A stretch of DNA of 64,000 bases, from NCBI GenBank assembly GCA_022113835.1, contig JAILWY010000014.1:13699501-13763500 (forward strand). The letters are read 5' to 3'. Positions 38,160 through 49,035 of this stretch are shown in pieces. Within the stretch, counting starts at the first letter, position 1, and each line of letters starts with the position of its first letter. Both the position numbers and the translations under genes were made by a program. The notes beneath the pieces were generated by a model. The model had not been told where the DNA came from. It did not search any database and saw only the letters and a list, made by a program, of their open reading frames with translations. Origin of the DNA: Atopsyche davidsoni (taxonomy: Eukaryota; Arthropoda; Insecta; Trichoptera; Hydrobiosidae).

Positions 38160-38823
38160 CAATTATGAATAGCCATTACGAAGATGATTTTCCTATAACC
38201 GTATGTTTACGTTAAACACAAAAATATATTTTACATGGACATTTAAGTTCAATTATTCACACTGAATGAAGAAACGCAAGCGTTGAGAAATTACGCCACT
38301 GAATTAAAAAGTTTATTGACACAAAATTTCAGTTAAAAGCGTTATATAAAGATATTTGAGAATATACAATGTTCAGTTTTCGTGAGTATGATCAGGAACG
38401 CTCGATCATTCACACTGAAACAAGGATTGAATCCATTTGTCCGACACAATGAAATCTTAATTCATCTTTATTTGAGTGCTTCTACGAAATCAAATCAAAT
38501 ACAATAACTAAATACTGTAATTAATTAAGCCGGCGGAGCATTCCCTCGACACGCCGGTGCGCAAACACAATGAGAATCCACCCTTTGTAGCAACAAACAA
38601 TATGGATACCACGAAATGTTGAAGTAAAATCCACTCCATGAAAAAACAACCTTTTACAATTTATATTTTTTAAATTAAAAGAAAACGGAATAATAACAGT
38701 CACCTGTGCGTATCTTTTAGATCCAAGACTATACTAAAATAGTAAAAAAATAATTTTAATTAGATTAGTACTAGCATTTGTTGGAAACTTTGTGATTGGA
38801 TTTTTACATCATAAAATATTAAT
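38160..38823. other. AT-rich noncoding DNA
   Basis: Nothing recognised. Confidence 0.5.
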
Positions 38824-39041
38824 ACTAATATGATTAGGCACATTAGTTCATGTATAGAAGATGACTTAAAGAAACTCTCAGAAAAATATCATCGTGATTT
38901 GTGTGGGATTTGAACCCACATCTCCTGGCTTACATGGCCGGTGTACGAACCCTTGTACTAACGAATCACTTCCGTTTATCGAGAACTTTTAACAGTCATA
39001 CTCTACATATGAATCAATGTGCCCAGGTCAATCAATATTTT
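38824..39041. mobile_element. TIR element with tRNA-like Pol III core, copy A
   Basis: About 218 bp, repeated at 63676-63873 with most bases shared, so it is a dispersed element. Its ends are imperfect inverted repeats: left CACATTAGTTCATGTATAGA, right (read inward) CACATTGATTCATATGTAGA, with similarity continuing about ten bases further. The middle, on the minus strand, is tRNA-like with matching A and B boxes. A MITE-like frame around a SINE-like core is an unusual combination. A partial inverted copy follows at 39123-39214. Confidence 0.7.
38882..38972 (-). ncRNA. tRNA-Thr-like Pol III unit inside the TIR element
   Basis: On the minus strand TAGTACAAGGG (38950-38960) matches the A-box consensus and GGTTCAAATCC (38906-38916) matches the B-box exactly, about 33 bases apart. 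GTGGG-TTCAAAT-CCCAC forms a five-pair T-arm with a seven-base loop. GGC-CATGTAA-GCC makes an anticodon-like arm with TGT in the middle (threonine), but base 33 is A instead of the near-universal U. GTGATT near 38970 can pair with AATCAC to mimic an acceptor stem. A five-T run (38882-38886) is a possible Pol III stop. It is probably a tRNA-derived repeat rather than a working tRNA. Confidence 0.5.
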
Positions 39042-39122
39042 GTTAATTTTTGAACAAAGTAACAAGTGAAGCGATTTTAGTCCCATCTGGACATTATTTT
39101 TAAAATCTATTGATTTACATTA

Positions 39123-39214
39123 GTTCAAATCCCACACAAATCACGATGATATTTTTCTGAGAGTTTCTTTAAGTCATCTTCTATGTATGAACTAATGTGC
39201 CTAATCATATTAGT
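39123..39214 (-). mobile_element. inverted truncated copy B of the TIR/tRNA-like element
   Basis: The reverse complement of this 92-bp segment matches 38824-38915 with only two differences seen by eye. It stops abruptly inside the B-box (after GGATTTGAAC), so the tRNA-like promoter is cut. Together the two form an inverted repeat with 92-bp arms and a spacer of about 207 bp. Confidence 0.85.
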
Positions 39215-41213
39215 AATAATATAATAAACCCGTAATGGGTAATAAATACGCATCTGATTGACCGATCCATAAATTAGATACACATATAAAATATAAAATT
39301 AAAATTTTAATTAATGCCTACTTCTGGCAATGAATAAGAAGGTTTTGTGTTCGGGTTAAATAGTTTTTGGCATACCGAACTCGGATAGGATCTAATAATA
39401 TAATGAACAATATAGTAATTAAACAAATGAAACATCTCAATAGTTAAATTTTAGTTAATAAATATATCTGTATATATATCTTTTTAAAAAAGCGGAATGT
39501 TTAACTAAAATCGGTTTTAAAAGATAAACAAATTAAATATTTGTTTTAAGTCTACGCCAAGGTTATCTTCTCGTGGAGTTGATTTTACAATTCAAATATT
39601 AAACATCAATGACTTTTCGATCGGTCGCCAAAAACAAAAGAACGTCATTATAGGAGGGAAAAATAAAAAAAAAAACTCACAAATATGGCGGCCAAACTCC
39701 AAACTCAAAAACGTTTTAAAAAAAATTAGACGAGCCGCCTTAAAAAAGAGCTAATACGAAACGGTTTACATGTTTAAAAAAAAAAACAACAAGTACATAA
39801 TACTTAAAATTTAAGATATTTGTCAAATATAGCTAAGTTCAAATGCTTAGGTATTGAAAAAGATGTTGTATAGCCGATTTCAAGTTTACATTTTAAAATA
39901 AAATACAATTTAGATTTTGAACAGTTATGCAATAGTAGAAACATAAAAAAGTTATATAAGACATAAACATTTTTTAAAAATACGGTATAAATGCGATGTA
40001 GTAAATTTATTATTGAAACGATACACCGATACACAAGACAGTGTATGTATATTAGATAAAAATACAGACTCATGGGAAAGAAATTATCCGGGATTGCTTG
40101 TGTTCTCTGTAGACAGTTCATAGCCTCCAGTTACAAAGTTTTGTTTTAATACCGCAAAGTTAGTTCTTTAACAATTAATCAAAATCGATTAGAAACAATC
40201 GACGAGTCGCGGTGACGTCACGGGACGCGCCCCATACAGCGCAAATCGGACTGATGGGATTTTACGAGGTGCTCTATCTACGTCAGACAGACTTTTATTT
40301 TTAACGTTCTCTTTGAGACGTATTCTCGGAAAAATACAAGGGGTTTACGCTAATCGAGAGCTTATTACGACGGGGTTTAAATTTTTTACATAAGGGATTT
40401 GGGTAATATTAGAAATACGCTAAATGGAAAACCTAGATTTTTTACCAGGACTAACATCTTAAACGAACGATGACAAAGTGAATATTGATTTATTGAAAGA
40501 GACAAAATAATTGAAAGGATATAAAACATGGTAACGAAATTTATTATTTGATATATTAAAGAATATATATAGCCTCGAATTAATTTTTAGTTGACGCGTG
40601 AAACGATGAGAAAAATCCTCGAAAAAATATTTTTTTAAATACAAGCATACATAGAATCAAACCTATGTCAAAAAAAAAATACCGTTCTGATTAAGATTGA
40701 AATTAACACAAATTATATAAATTTGTGTTTTTAAAGATATAATTAATACGACTATATGTACACTTTTAACCAAAAACTATAAATGCATTATATAGATTTA
40801 ATGCATGAATTCATGAACACTAGCGTAAATATCTACTATAATAATAGCCGTTGTGTGTGGGTGGGTGTGTGTGTATGTTTCATTTTTGGGTTCTCTATAG
40901 AATATCTTAAAAGATACAACGCTGATTTTTTGCACGCAAGTTCAATGAGATTTTTCGCAGTTATGTGCCGAATTTCAAGACGATAGGATAATATTTTCAT
41001 TCATAAACTAATTAAATAAAACTATCAAATATGCTTTATGTACGAATTATATGATTCTGTTGTTCACAGCGAGAATTTCAAATTTAGAATTTTTACAAAT
41101 AAACAAAATATGATGCTTCTGAGAAATTTCCAGTTTATGTCAGCTTGACACAAGTACCAATTTTATTTTTTAGTTGCGTTAGAAATTATCAATCACATCA
41201 TTAAAAACTTAAA
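39215..41213. other. AT-rich noncoding stretch
   Basis: No gene seen. It contains a CRE (40213-40220) in a small GC-rich patch, ATGGCGG at 39685-39691 and a GT-rich microsatellite near 40852-40878. A 105-codon minus-strand frame (39804-40121) is hydrophobic and AT-driven. Confidence 0.5.
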
Positions 41214-41399
41214 ATGCCTCCTAAAAAAATAACACCGTCTAAGCACAGCAAACGTAATTAAAAAAGAATAGCACAATTGAACGTGATAAAGACTGCATCT
41301 AATAAAGAACAGTGCAGTGAAAGTGATTCGATGTTTGTGACACAAAATGTGATATTTCCTAGAATGGCTTTGCTTTCAAAATTAATATCCGGTTATTAA
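41214..41399 (+). pseudogene. small basic ORF broken by one stop, unknown family
   Basis: An ATG opens MPPKKITPSKHSKRN, then a TAA at codon 16. The same frame continues KRIAQLNVIKTASNKEQCSE then SDSMFVTQNVIFPRMALLSK to a stop at 41397. Sixty codons in a single frame with one interruption, a lysine-rich start and a serine/acid-rich middle look like the N-terminus of a transposon or chromatin-type protein, but I cannot name the family. Upstream and downstream are AT-rich without further coding signal. Confidence 0.3.
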
Positions 41400-42973
41400 A
41401 AAAATATGTGTACAAAATATTCATCTAATTGTCAGCCAAACATATGTTCAAACACTATTGCATCGTTCATCGAATACGTCATTTTATGACGGGCTACATT
41501 TCTAGTATTAAAATATAACAAACGTTACATAAATTCAAAATTATATAATTATCTATTTTTATAACAAAAATTTAAAAAAACAACTCATATTTTAAATGAG
41601 TGGTTTTTTTTTTTAATTATTGAGATCGTTACTTCTGAGATGGATCTTTTGAAAAATTTCCAAAAAAACATCTATTCATCTTTCAACGGTCACCTAATTT
41701 AGCAGCCACCCTGTGCGCGTCTCGTCCTGCTCCGGCGGGATGATTAATCACATTCGCGGTGCAGGGTGACTCGACAGTACGTATCGAGTTCCAATTCAAT
41801 CTCTACGTCATAGTAATTAGAAACAGTCGATTAAAAGCTGTTTGCAGCCGTTATTTGCTCCACATCGTTAGGCCACAGTCACACGTCCGGCTGGGATCGC
41901 ACGCTGAGATGTGAAAAAAAAATCATGGCCGAAATCCCGAGCGGGCGCGTGCTAAAATATATGTCATCGCAAAAAATGACCCGGTCACAATGTAACTGTT
42001 ATAGTTGTACTGTCACTTAAAAAACGCCAGTCATTATTTTTGAAAACATTATCAAGTTAGATTTGTTAACAGATTCTGACACGCCTTTCAACATAATAAT
42101 CGATTAATATTTTCACTCTTCCATTGATGATTATAACAGTCGTTTCGTGTATAGGTGCTAAATAAATTGTTTATCAGTTTAAGATATATTTAATTGATAA
42201 CATCATCTTGAACTTAACTATAATATAATACGCTTTAACGTAATCGATTTGCAAATGATGCAACTACAGATTTCATTCACCATTTTGTGTGAATGGATTA
42301 CCTACAAGACAAATTACACACACAATAAACCTGCACAAGTGAAGAATTGGGATCAAAAAAGAATTACTATGAGTATTTGCAGATACAATTTAAAAACAAA
42401 ATAACATATTTTTAATACCTATATCTAAGACCACTCCCGCAGGAGTCAGATGCACGGGGGTGCGAGGGGAGAAGAGAGCAGCTGCTTTTGGCTGCTTGCA
42501 GTAACCTCTGACTCCGAAGACATCTGCCAGGACGCAGTTGCAATCATATCACGTATTTCATAAGCCGCTCTTCCCTGAGTTATTCCTCAGGCACGTGAAA
42601 CCGAATACAGATAAAGGTTCTCTATCACCTTCCCCATATTCCTTCAGGTCATATCAAACCATGTCGATGATTTACCTTGTGTTTCAAATAAAAATAAAAA
42701 AATATCCTATAATAAAATAAATAGATATCATGCGATTTGTATATAGTGATTCTGTTCTCAAAAATATAAAATATTGAATTTTTAAAATTTTATTTTTATA
42801 TACATTTTTAAACATGTTTCAGTTTTTGAATTTGTTTCTCTCGTTTGTATTAAAAAAAATATAAATTTGTATTTTCTATTGCAAGAATGTTCCACGTTAC
42901 AAGAATATGTAAAGGCCTGCGCCCACTCTGCCGCGCGAAGGTAAACAAACAATTAAAGACTAGTGACTTAATA
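41400..42973. other. noncoding stretch
   Basis: No gene supported. Moderately GC-rich patches at 41700-41960 and 42430-42540 have no recognised coding content. Confidence 0.45.
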
Positions 42974-43001
42974 CGGCCCTGGTGAGTCATTACCAGGGCC
43001 G
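42974..43001. repeat. 10-bp GC-rich perfect hairpin, 8-base loop
   Basis: CGGCCCTGGT, loop GAGTCATT, ACCAGGGCCG: unusually GC-rich for the surroundings. Confidence 0.8.
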
Positions 43002-43108
43002 CATCGGATTATACTGAAAAAACGAGCCAGGGATTTAATTATTCACATGTCAAGAATAAGGCTTGTGATAAACTAATGCGGCGAGCAGGTTATATTAAAT
43101 TTTGAAGG

Positions 43109-43149
43109 GACCGGTTTCGCGAACAGTCTAGGGTGGCACAAAACCGGTC
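43109..43149. repeat. 9-bp inverted repeat (GACCGGTTT / AAACCGGTC)
   Basis: Arms at 43109-43117 and 43141-43149, spacer 23 bases, close to the GC-rich hairpin at 42974. Confidence 0.6.
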
Positions 43150-44903
43150 GCGTCACAAAATAAACCACACGTAGAAGAATCACTGTGCATAATGACTCCG
43201 AACGTGTTACAGACCTTTCAGTCAGGTATTTTTTAATAATATAAAGAGTACCATAGTGATTACCCTAGTACACGAATATAAGGCTTCATGGGTATGTATT
43301 CAATAATACCTCGAGAGAATGTGACGTATGAAAAAAACGAGACGGACGATTCTTTACTACTGTGACTTTATGCGGTATATACGTAAATTTTTGAATTATT
43401 CGTTTGAGTTCAATACTAATGAACACATCAAACTACTGCTACACATTCAATAAAGTCCGTGTCTGGGCATCGCGTATGAGCGCGATCACAAAAGGGGTGA
43501 CCGTTCCGTGGGTAACGTCGCCATTAAATTGTCAGCGCATTGTTGGGCAAACAGAATTGCGCCTTCATACGAAAGGAGCGACGATTCGACGCGCGCCGCG
43601 CTTTGTTGGATCAAGTCCCGCCTTGAGCCGGCTACACACGCTGCGACGCAACTGACGACCGGATGATAACTGGTCAATAGAGTCCTCTTTCGCATTAAGT
43701 AGTTGAGCTGTATACACGTGCTGCAAATCAACCGATTATCAAACGGTGATATCCAATATCGTCGTCTTATTTTGTGAGTAAAAAAAAAAAACAGCGAAAG
43801 AGGACACTATTGGGTTTATTTTTGTCTTGCACAAGATTACAGTAATTAGACAAAACATAAAAAAAACACCCAAAATAAAGAGACGCCATTGGTTAATTAG
43901 GATTCAGTTGTCGGTTGTGTCGCAGTGTGATATATTGTATGGTTTTTTAGATGTTTTGATAGAATAGATAAGATACACCGATAATATTTATCGTTGGTAT
44001 CTTTTATCTCTTCTCTTTTCATGTTTGAATTTACTCCTAAAAACAGTAGCCTTTTAACAATGGGAAACTACTACAAAATTGATATTATTGTATTGATTGT
44101 GAGCTCACACGAAACAAGACAGTTTTTAGTAAATATATAAAAGTAACGATTATGGCATTCAAAAAAAGTTTTTTTCAGTAATAATTATTTTGAATAATTG
44201 ATATAATTAGGAGAAAGAATTGCAAGGTTACGCTGAAATTCAAATTGCGCGTTTAGCGCGTACGTGTAAAACCTACTTTGGCGGAGTTAAATAGAAGAGG
44301 AAGACGCTCATTAAATAGGAGCTATTCGTTTATAGCTCGCGCAACTGCGTCAGACAAGGACGGCACGATGTTATTAACGACAGAGCAAACAGCAACAAGT
44401 ACCGACATCAACCATCTCTGGCGCATTTGTCATGAGTGCACCCAGTCTAATGAAAATGCAGGATTTCAATTAATATCCTCTTATTGGACAGCTTTCAATT
44501 ACCGTGCACTTTAAAAATTGGTGAAACACGCAATTGTACAACTGAAATATACATTTTAAGTGGTCGAGCTGTCTACACACGTTACAACACAACAAAGATC
44601 AAATGATTATTAGCTAACAACTATTCTCTTATTTTGATGATACACTAAACATGTTGGTTTTTTTTCTTTGTGTATTGTTTCTATAGTTTAATATTAAACT
44701 AACTTAGTTATAATGTAAATTAATTAATTGAGTGGTTCAACATGAGATAAGCGTTCGCTAACTTGACGGAAAACATAATCGTGGCGTACGGCGAGGGCAA
44801 GCTCAGTATCAAAATCTGAATATGTTAATTTTTGGTAATACGATCCAAGGACCCTGCGATGTATACATTTCTATATAAGACAATTTTATATATATTATAT
44901 TAC
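43150..44903. other. noncoding stretch with a GATA-rich cluster
   Basis: Blocks at 43404-43655 and 44278-44514 are open for about 80 codons with mixed composition but no recognisable product. A cluster of GATA-type sites lies at 43957-44009. Confidence 0.4.
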
Positions 44904-45143
44904 TTAAAATATTAAATCCGAACTGCAAGTTTTGCCGATAGGCACGCAACCGGAAGAAGGAAAAATCTCCAAATAGTTGGGCAGCCGCAAATAGAAGCAG
45001 CGGCATCCTAGACGCGCCGTCTCCGCATTATTTATCACCGGACACCCGTGACAATCTTCAATACAAGTAAATGATGCGCAACGATCAACGGGCATTTTAT
45101 TGTCACCCCTGGCTGAGGTCACGTGCTGGGCATTTATGGCCAT
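44904..45143 (-). CDS. candidate cysteine-rich small protein or last exon (TIL-like pattern)
   Basis: The minus-strand frame opens at ATG 45143 (MAINAQHVTSARGDNKMPVD) and ends with TAA at 44904, 79 codons. It holds eight cysteines: CASFTC-IEDC-HGCP, then GCRC, then SSGCVPIGKTC. The ...GCxC...(G)CVPxxxxC ending resembles trypsin-inhibitor-like (TIL) domains, in which five disulfides, or four in reduced forms, hold a protease-inhibitor loop. The spacing in the middle is not canonical. No signal peptide follows the ATG, so a secreted product would need an upstream exon. G+C is clearly above the flanks. A tRNA-like A/B-box relic sits just upstream (45150-45200). A chance frame inside an old repeat remains possible. 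Confidence 0.3.
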   Translation of the reverse strand: MAINAQHVTSARGDNKMPVDRCASFTCIEDCHGCPVINNAETARLGCRCFYLRLPNYLEIFPSSGCVPIGKTCSSDLIF

Positions 45144-45149
45144 CACCAC

Positions 45150-45205
45150 AACAAATCGAACCGCAATACTCAACGCTTCTTACTACTGAGCCAATGAGCT
45201 ATGTT
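45150..45205 (-). repeat. tRNA-like A/B-box relic
   Basis: The minus strand reads AGCTCATTGGCTCAGTAGTA and, about 20 bases later, GCGGTTCGATTTG, resembling a D-arm and a B-box. The spacing is short and stems are poor, so it is a weak SINE-head call. Confidence 0.3.
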
Positions 45206-48200
45206 ATTCAAACAGTAATTTCTTAAGTTTGTGCAAAGATACTCATAAAAATGTTTTTTTTTTTTTAATCATTATATGCAAGTACTAAACAGATGTACAT
45301 ATAGTAATAGACAAAATCCATCAATATATGTTAACGTGAATAATTCGTACGTAAAAAAAAACCGCGACTGTTCTGACACCGGTAGGCAAATTACGTAAAG
45401 TGCGGTGAGCAAATTCCGTACGGAGCGCCTCACTCCCATGAGGGTTTAATTAGCTGCTCCAATAATTATCGCGTGTAGTTGAGGTCCCCGTGACGTGTCA
45501 CTGTGCGTAACTCTGCGTAACGCGTGTTACGCAATGGCGGCCCCCCTGGGAACACAACAATGGGAAGCGTCACCGCCGTGCCGATACAAAAATTGAAGTA
45601 AATCCACATACACATAATGTATATCTCAGTGGCGTGCGGTGAGTTCAAAATACTGAATATAAACAAACTACGCAAATTACTTTTTATCACAAATAACCAA
45701 ACATCATTTATTTAAGGAATCGATAGCAAACGAAGAAGCTTCCGAAAATGGCTTTTCATTCGCGGCGAGGAGCTTCTGAAAGCTCAATATACAGTTATCT
45801 CAATTATAGAACGGAAGGCATTTTAAAAGCGCCGATTTGAAAAGACTTCTGTTCCAAGGTTCGATTTTTGAATAAATTCAAATAAAGCGTTATTATATCA
45901 ATTTCCCTCGAGTTTCTTTATATTTCAGTTTCGAGTCCTTTATATTGGAGATTCTTTTGATATGTAAAGGTTGTGTTATATGGGCGGAGTGAAGATTCTG
46001 CGCACAGAAATTGGCGAGTAAAGAAAGTATTACGTGTCAAAGAAAAATATAATATACATACGACCTCCCCTTCAAATTCGCTCTTTGGCTGAGTAATGTA
46101 GACGATGACACTTACCTGAAACAAAAAAAAATGTTGAATGTTGAATTTAAAATTAAATTTTCACTACACAAAAATGATATGAAAAATATAACTTATAATC
46201 ATTGATAAAAAAAAGCCTAGGGTTATTTGACACAAAGAAAAACAATTTAAAAATATGGCCCCAAAAATACGTTTGAATATGTGTTCAAACAATTTAACAT
46301 GTCTTTAAAAAAAACGAATAAAAGCCATACAAGAATCTCATTATCTTGGTATTTCCACAACGACGTATTAAAAAAATCCACCGGCTTTTTATTTTTAAAT
46401 TTTACATGAATGCGAATTTTCAAGAACCACTCCATGGGGTTTCGCTTGTGGGGTTTGACTCCCTGGATGGGGGGGAGGGAGGGAGGGAAGAGCTTTGTAA
46501 TTGGAAACGAGTAGTCTCCTCGAAGCACACAATTAAACCGCAATATAAAAGAAAACCTTCTCGAAAAATAAGCCAAAACGTAAAAATACACAGTAGATGA
46601 ATACAACATGGTTTATAATCAACGTGATTGACACTGTGCAAATAAATATATTGTATTAAAAAAAACTTCTTAATATGTATATATTGGCGTCAAATATCAA
46701 TCACTGATATATTCAACATTTTTAAAGCCATCGCTTCTTTGTATGTATTTATTTATTTCTTCAATAAATTCAATACGTCGCTAAAACAAATATGAAAACC
46801 ATTTCTCGACACGCGATGTAAATATTTGAAACAAGTTTCTGAATTTCCATAAACTTATCACATTTTCAAGCCCGTCTTTACTCTTAAATAAACAGATTGA
46901 ATATTAAAAACAATAAATCACATGATTTATTGGGGACTCTCTCAATAATCCGTGATTAAAAATGTCTACGTTCGCAAAGACGATACGTCATACGTTAAAA
47001 TTATCATGAAGACCATTCCAGCAATGACTCTTTCATTCATTATGATACATTAAATTGAACGAAATTTCATGTTAAATAAAAAAAAAATGGTATAAAATTA
47101 TCAACCAGTAGTACCAGACACCTTGTATTATGCGAATACTTCTGTCAATTGGCAGACTATTAGCATATTCAAACTATACATGCCCATTGCAAAAAAATCA
47201 TGATTGAATATCCGCGAACCGAAAGAAAATTCTCGACATTCTACACTTCTTACTTTCTATATTCGCTTATCAAATCTATACAAAAAAAATCACTACTAAG
47301 TCACTCTCAATAATTATTTTCAGAGTTTTTTAATACTATTTTATATGTGTACAGTATCATTTAAATATTTACAGTGACAAATCGAAAAGCCAGAATAAAT
47401 ATTGATACTGAAATGAATATATGGTAGATGATAAAAAAAAAACTATTTAAGTAAAATAAATAGATGCCCACGTGTGTACTTTAACTGTGTTGTTTATCCC
47501 CCTCCTCAAGACCACCGGGGGTTGCGGGGGATGGTTGTGTCCGAGGTAATTAATTGATTAACCCCCAACCCTGTGCTAAACTGGTATTTTTTAATGTTTG
47601 TTTTTCCGGCCTTTACATGGCCCAGCCTCGCACCGAGACGCGCAGTTTATCACAGAATTTGTAATTTTAATCCGCCATTCTGCGTCCTTGTTCTGATTTT
47701 ATTATTTCTGCCGCCGATAGTATTAATTAATTTAAAAAAAAACATAACGCAGAAAATTCTCAGAGTCAAAATACTCACCTAAAATGATTATGCTCCTTTT
47801 TATTAGAGAATGTAAAAAAATATTTTTTACAACTACTTTGGAATATTCAAAGTCTTTTTTCAGAGTTCAAATATAATTTGAAAAGTGTTGAAAATTAAAT
47901 TTAAATTCTTTCCTTTTTTTTGTTTCTATTTAAAACCATAAATTAATTTTATGGGAAATTAATGAGTCAGATTTATGAAATTTATATAATGATTATGGTT
48001 ATGGAGATAATACTTATTAACTCCCGACAAATTTGTGCTTAAACTGAAAATTTATTTTTATTGACATTATAAAAATATATAAGCATTCACACAAAAGTAA
48101 TTTGATTAGATGATAAATATCACAGAGATAAAAGTTTTCAAGTAGTAAGGAGAGTGAGGTTCAATAAAATTCAATCCAAGATAATTAACTGCTTCGTGTT

Positions 48201-48879
48201 CTTGCGTAAAAAAGTGATACGTATAAGAAGAAAATTAATATATATATATATAAAATGTTAAATTAACAATGTTTTTTTAAATATGTTATAAATCAAAATA
48301 ATCTGTTTTCAGTCTAAAGTAATTTTCTGTTGCTATGTAAATTAAGAAAAATAAGCGTTATCGTTATGTATTTTATATGAACACATCTTATAATAAAAAT
48401 GTTTTTAAATCTGGAAGTGTCATTAGGTCTACGTCTGTGAAACTACACATTATACCTATTCATATTATAAATTATATCATAATACTCGTATATTTCAAAT
48501 AAAATTGACAGCTGGTGATAAAAAACACGTTTATGTACAAATGTACTTATTGTTCTTATCGTGAAGGGGTCAAACATTTAACCTTACTGGGAGTTATGTG
48601 TCCCTTGAAACACTCCACACAATAGTGGCCATTGTGCATAAAATGTCAACGTATCAAAACGAGATAACTCAAGAAAGGAATCAAGTGAACTTAAACTTCA
48701 ATCAAAATCGCTACACGCGGGAAAAAAATAACACACTTGAACTTCAATTAAAATTTAAATATTAGGTTTAAAAATAGATTCTAAAATTCAAAATTGCAGT
48801 GCGGTATTTTAATATTTCAATTTTGAAACGTATGTTGTTGAAATCGTGTAGTTACGTAGTGTTGCAGAGTGCAATAAAA
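45206..48879. other. long noncoding stretch
   Basis: No gene supported. A palindrome-dense GC-richer patch with a YY1-like ATGGCGG lies at 45490-45540. CCGCCAT is at 47672-47678. A 120-codon minus-strand frame (46247-46609) is not recognised and overlaps an open plus-strand frame. Confidence 0.45.
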
Positions 48880-49035
48880 ATGGCAGCGAAGGAAACGGAT
48901 GTGACGCTAGCGGCTTCCGCTCCAGCAGGAGAGCCGGCGGGCATGCGCGGGAGCAGCGAAAGTGCCGGGAAAACCAACTTCCGGTCCAGCTGCGACGAAA
49001 GACTGGAAGCGGTACAGCCTGCCATCTTATCCTAA
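48880..49035 (+). CDS. candidate small alanine-rich ORF (51 aa), unknown
   Basis: ATG at 48880 in a good insect context (AAAAATGGC) starts MAAKETDVTLAASAPAGEPA, then GMRGSSESAGKTNFRSSCDE and RLEAVQPAILS, to TAA at 49033-49035. The frame coincides closely with a block of high G+C between AT-rich flanks, unlike the chance frames around it. An acidic/alanine-rich leader followed by a short mixed segment is typical of disordered protein. No domain is recognised. It may be a micropeptide, a first exon read past its donor (GCG|GTACAG near 49010), or a GC-rich regulatory block with an accidental frame. Confidence 0.3.
   Translation: MAAKETDVTLAASAPAGEPAGMRGSSESAGKTNFRSSCDERLEAVQPAILS

Noticed and set aside
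38882..38972. A functional tRNA-Thr gene
   Set aside because: Base 33 is A rather than U, the acceptor stem is incomplete with extra unpaired bases, and the same sequence recurs inside a dispersed repeat.
42957..42966. AGACTAGTGA, resembling part of miR-7
   Set aside because: Short match only; the sequence around it does not fold into a miR-7-like precursor.
46247..46609. 120-codon minus-strand open frame
   Set aside because: AT-driven hydrophobic composition, no homology recognised, overlapped by an open plus-strand frame.
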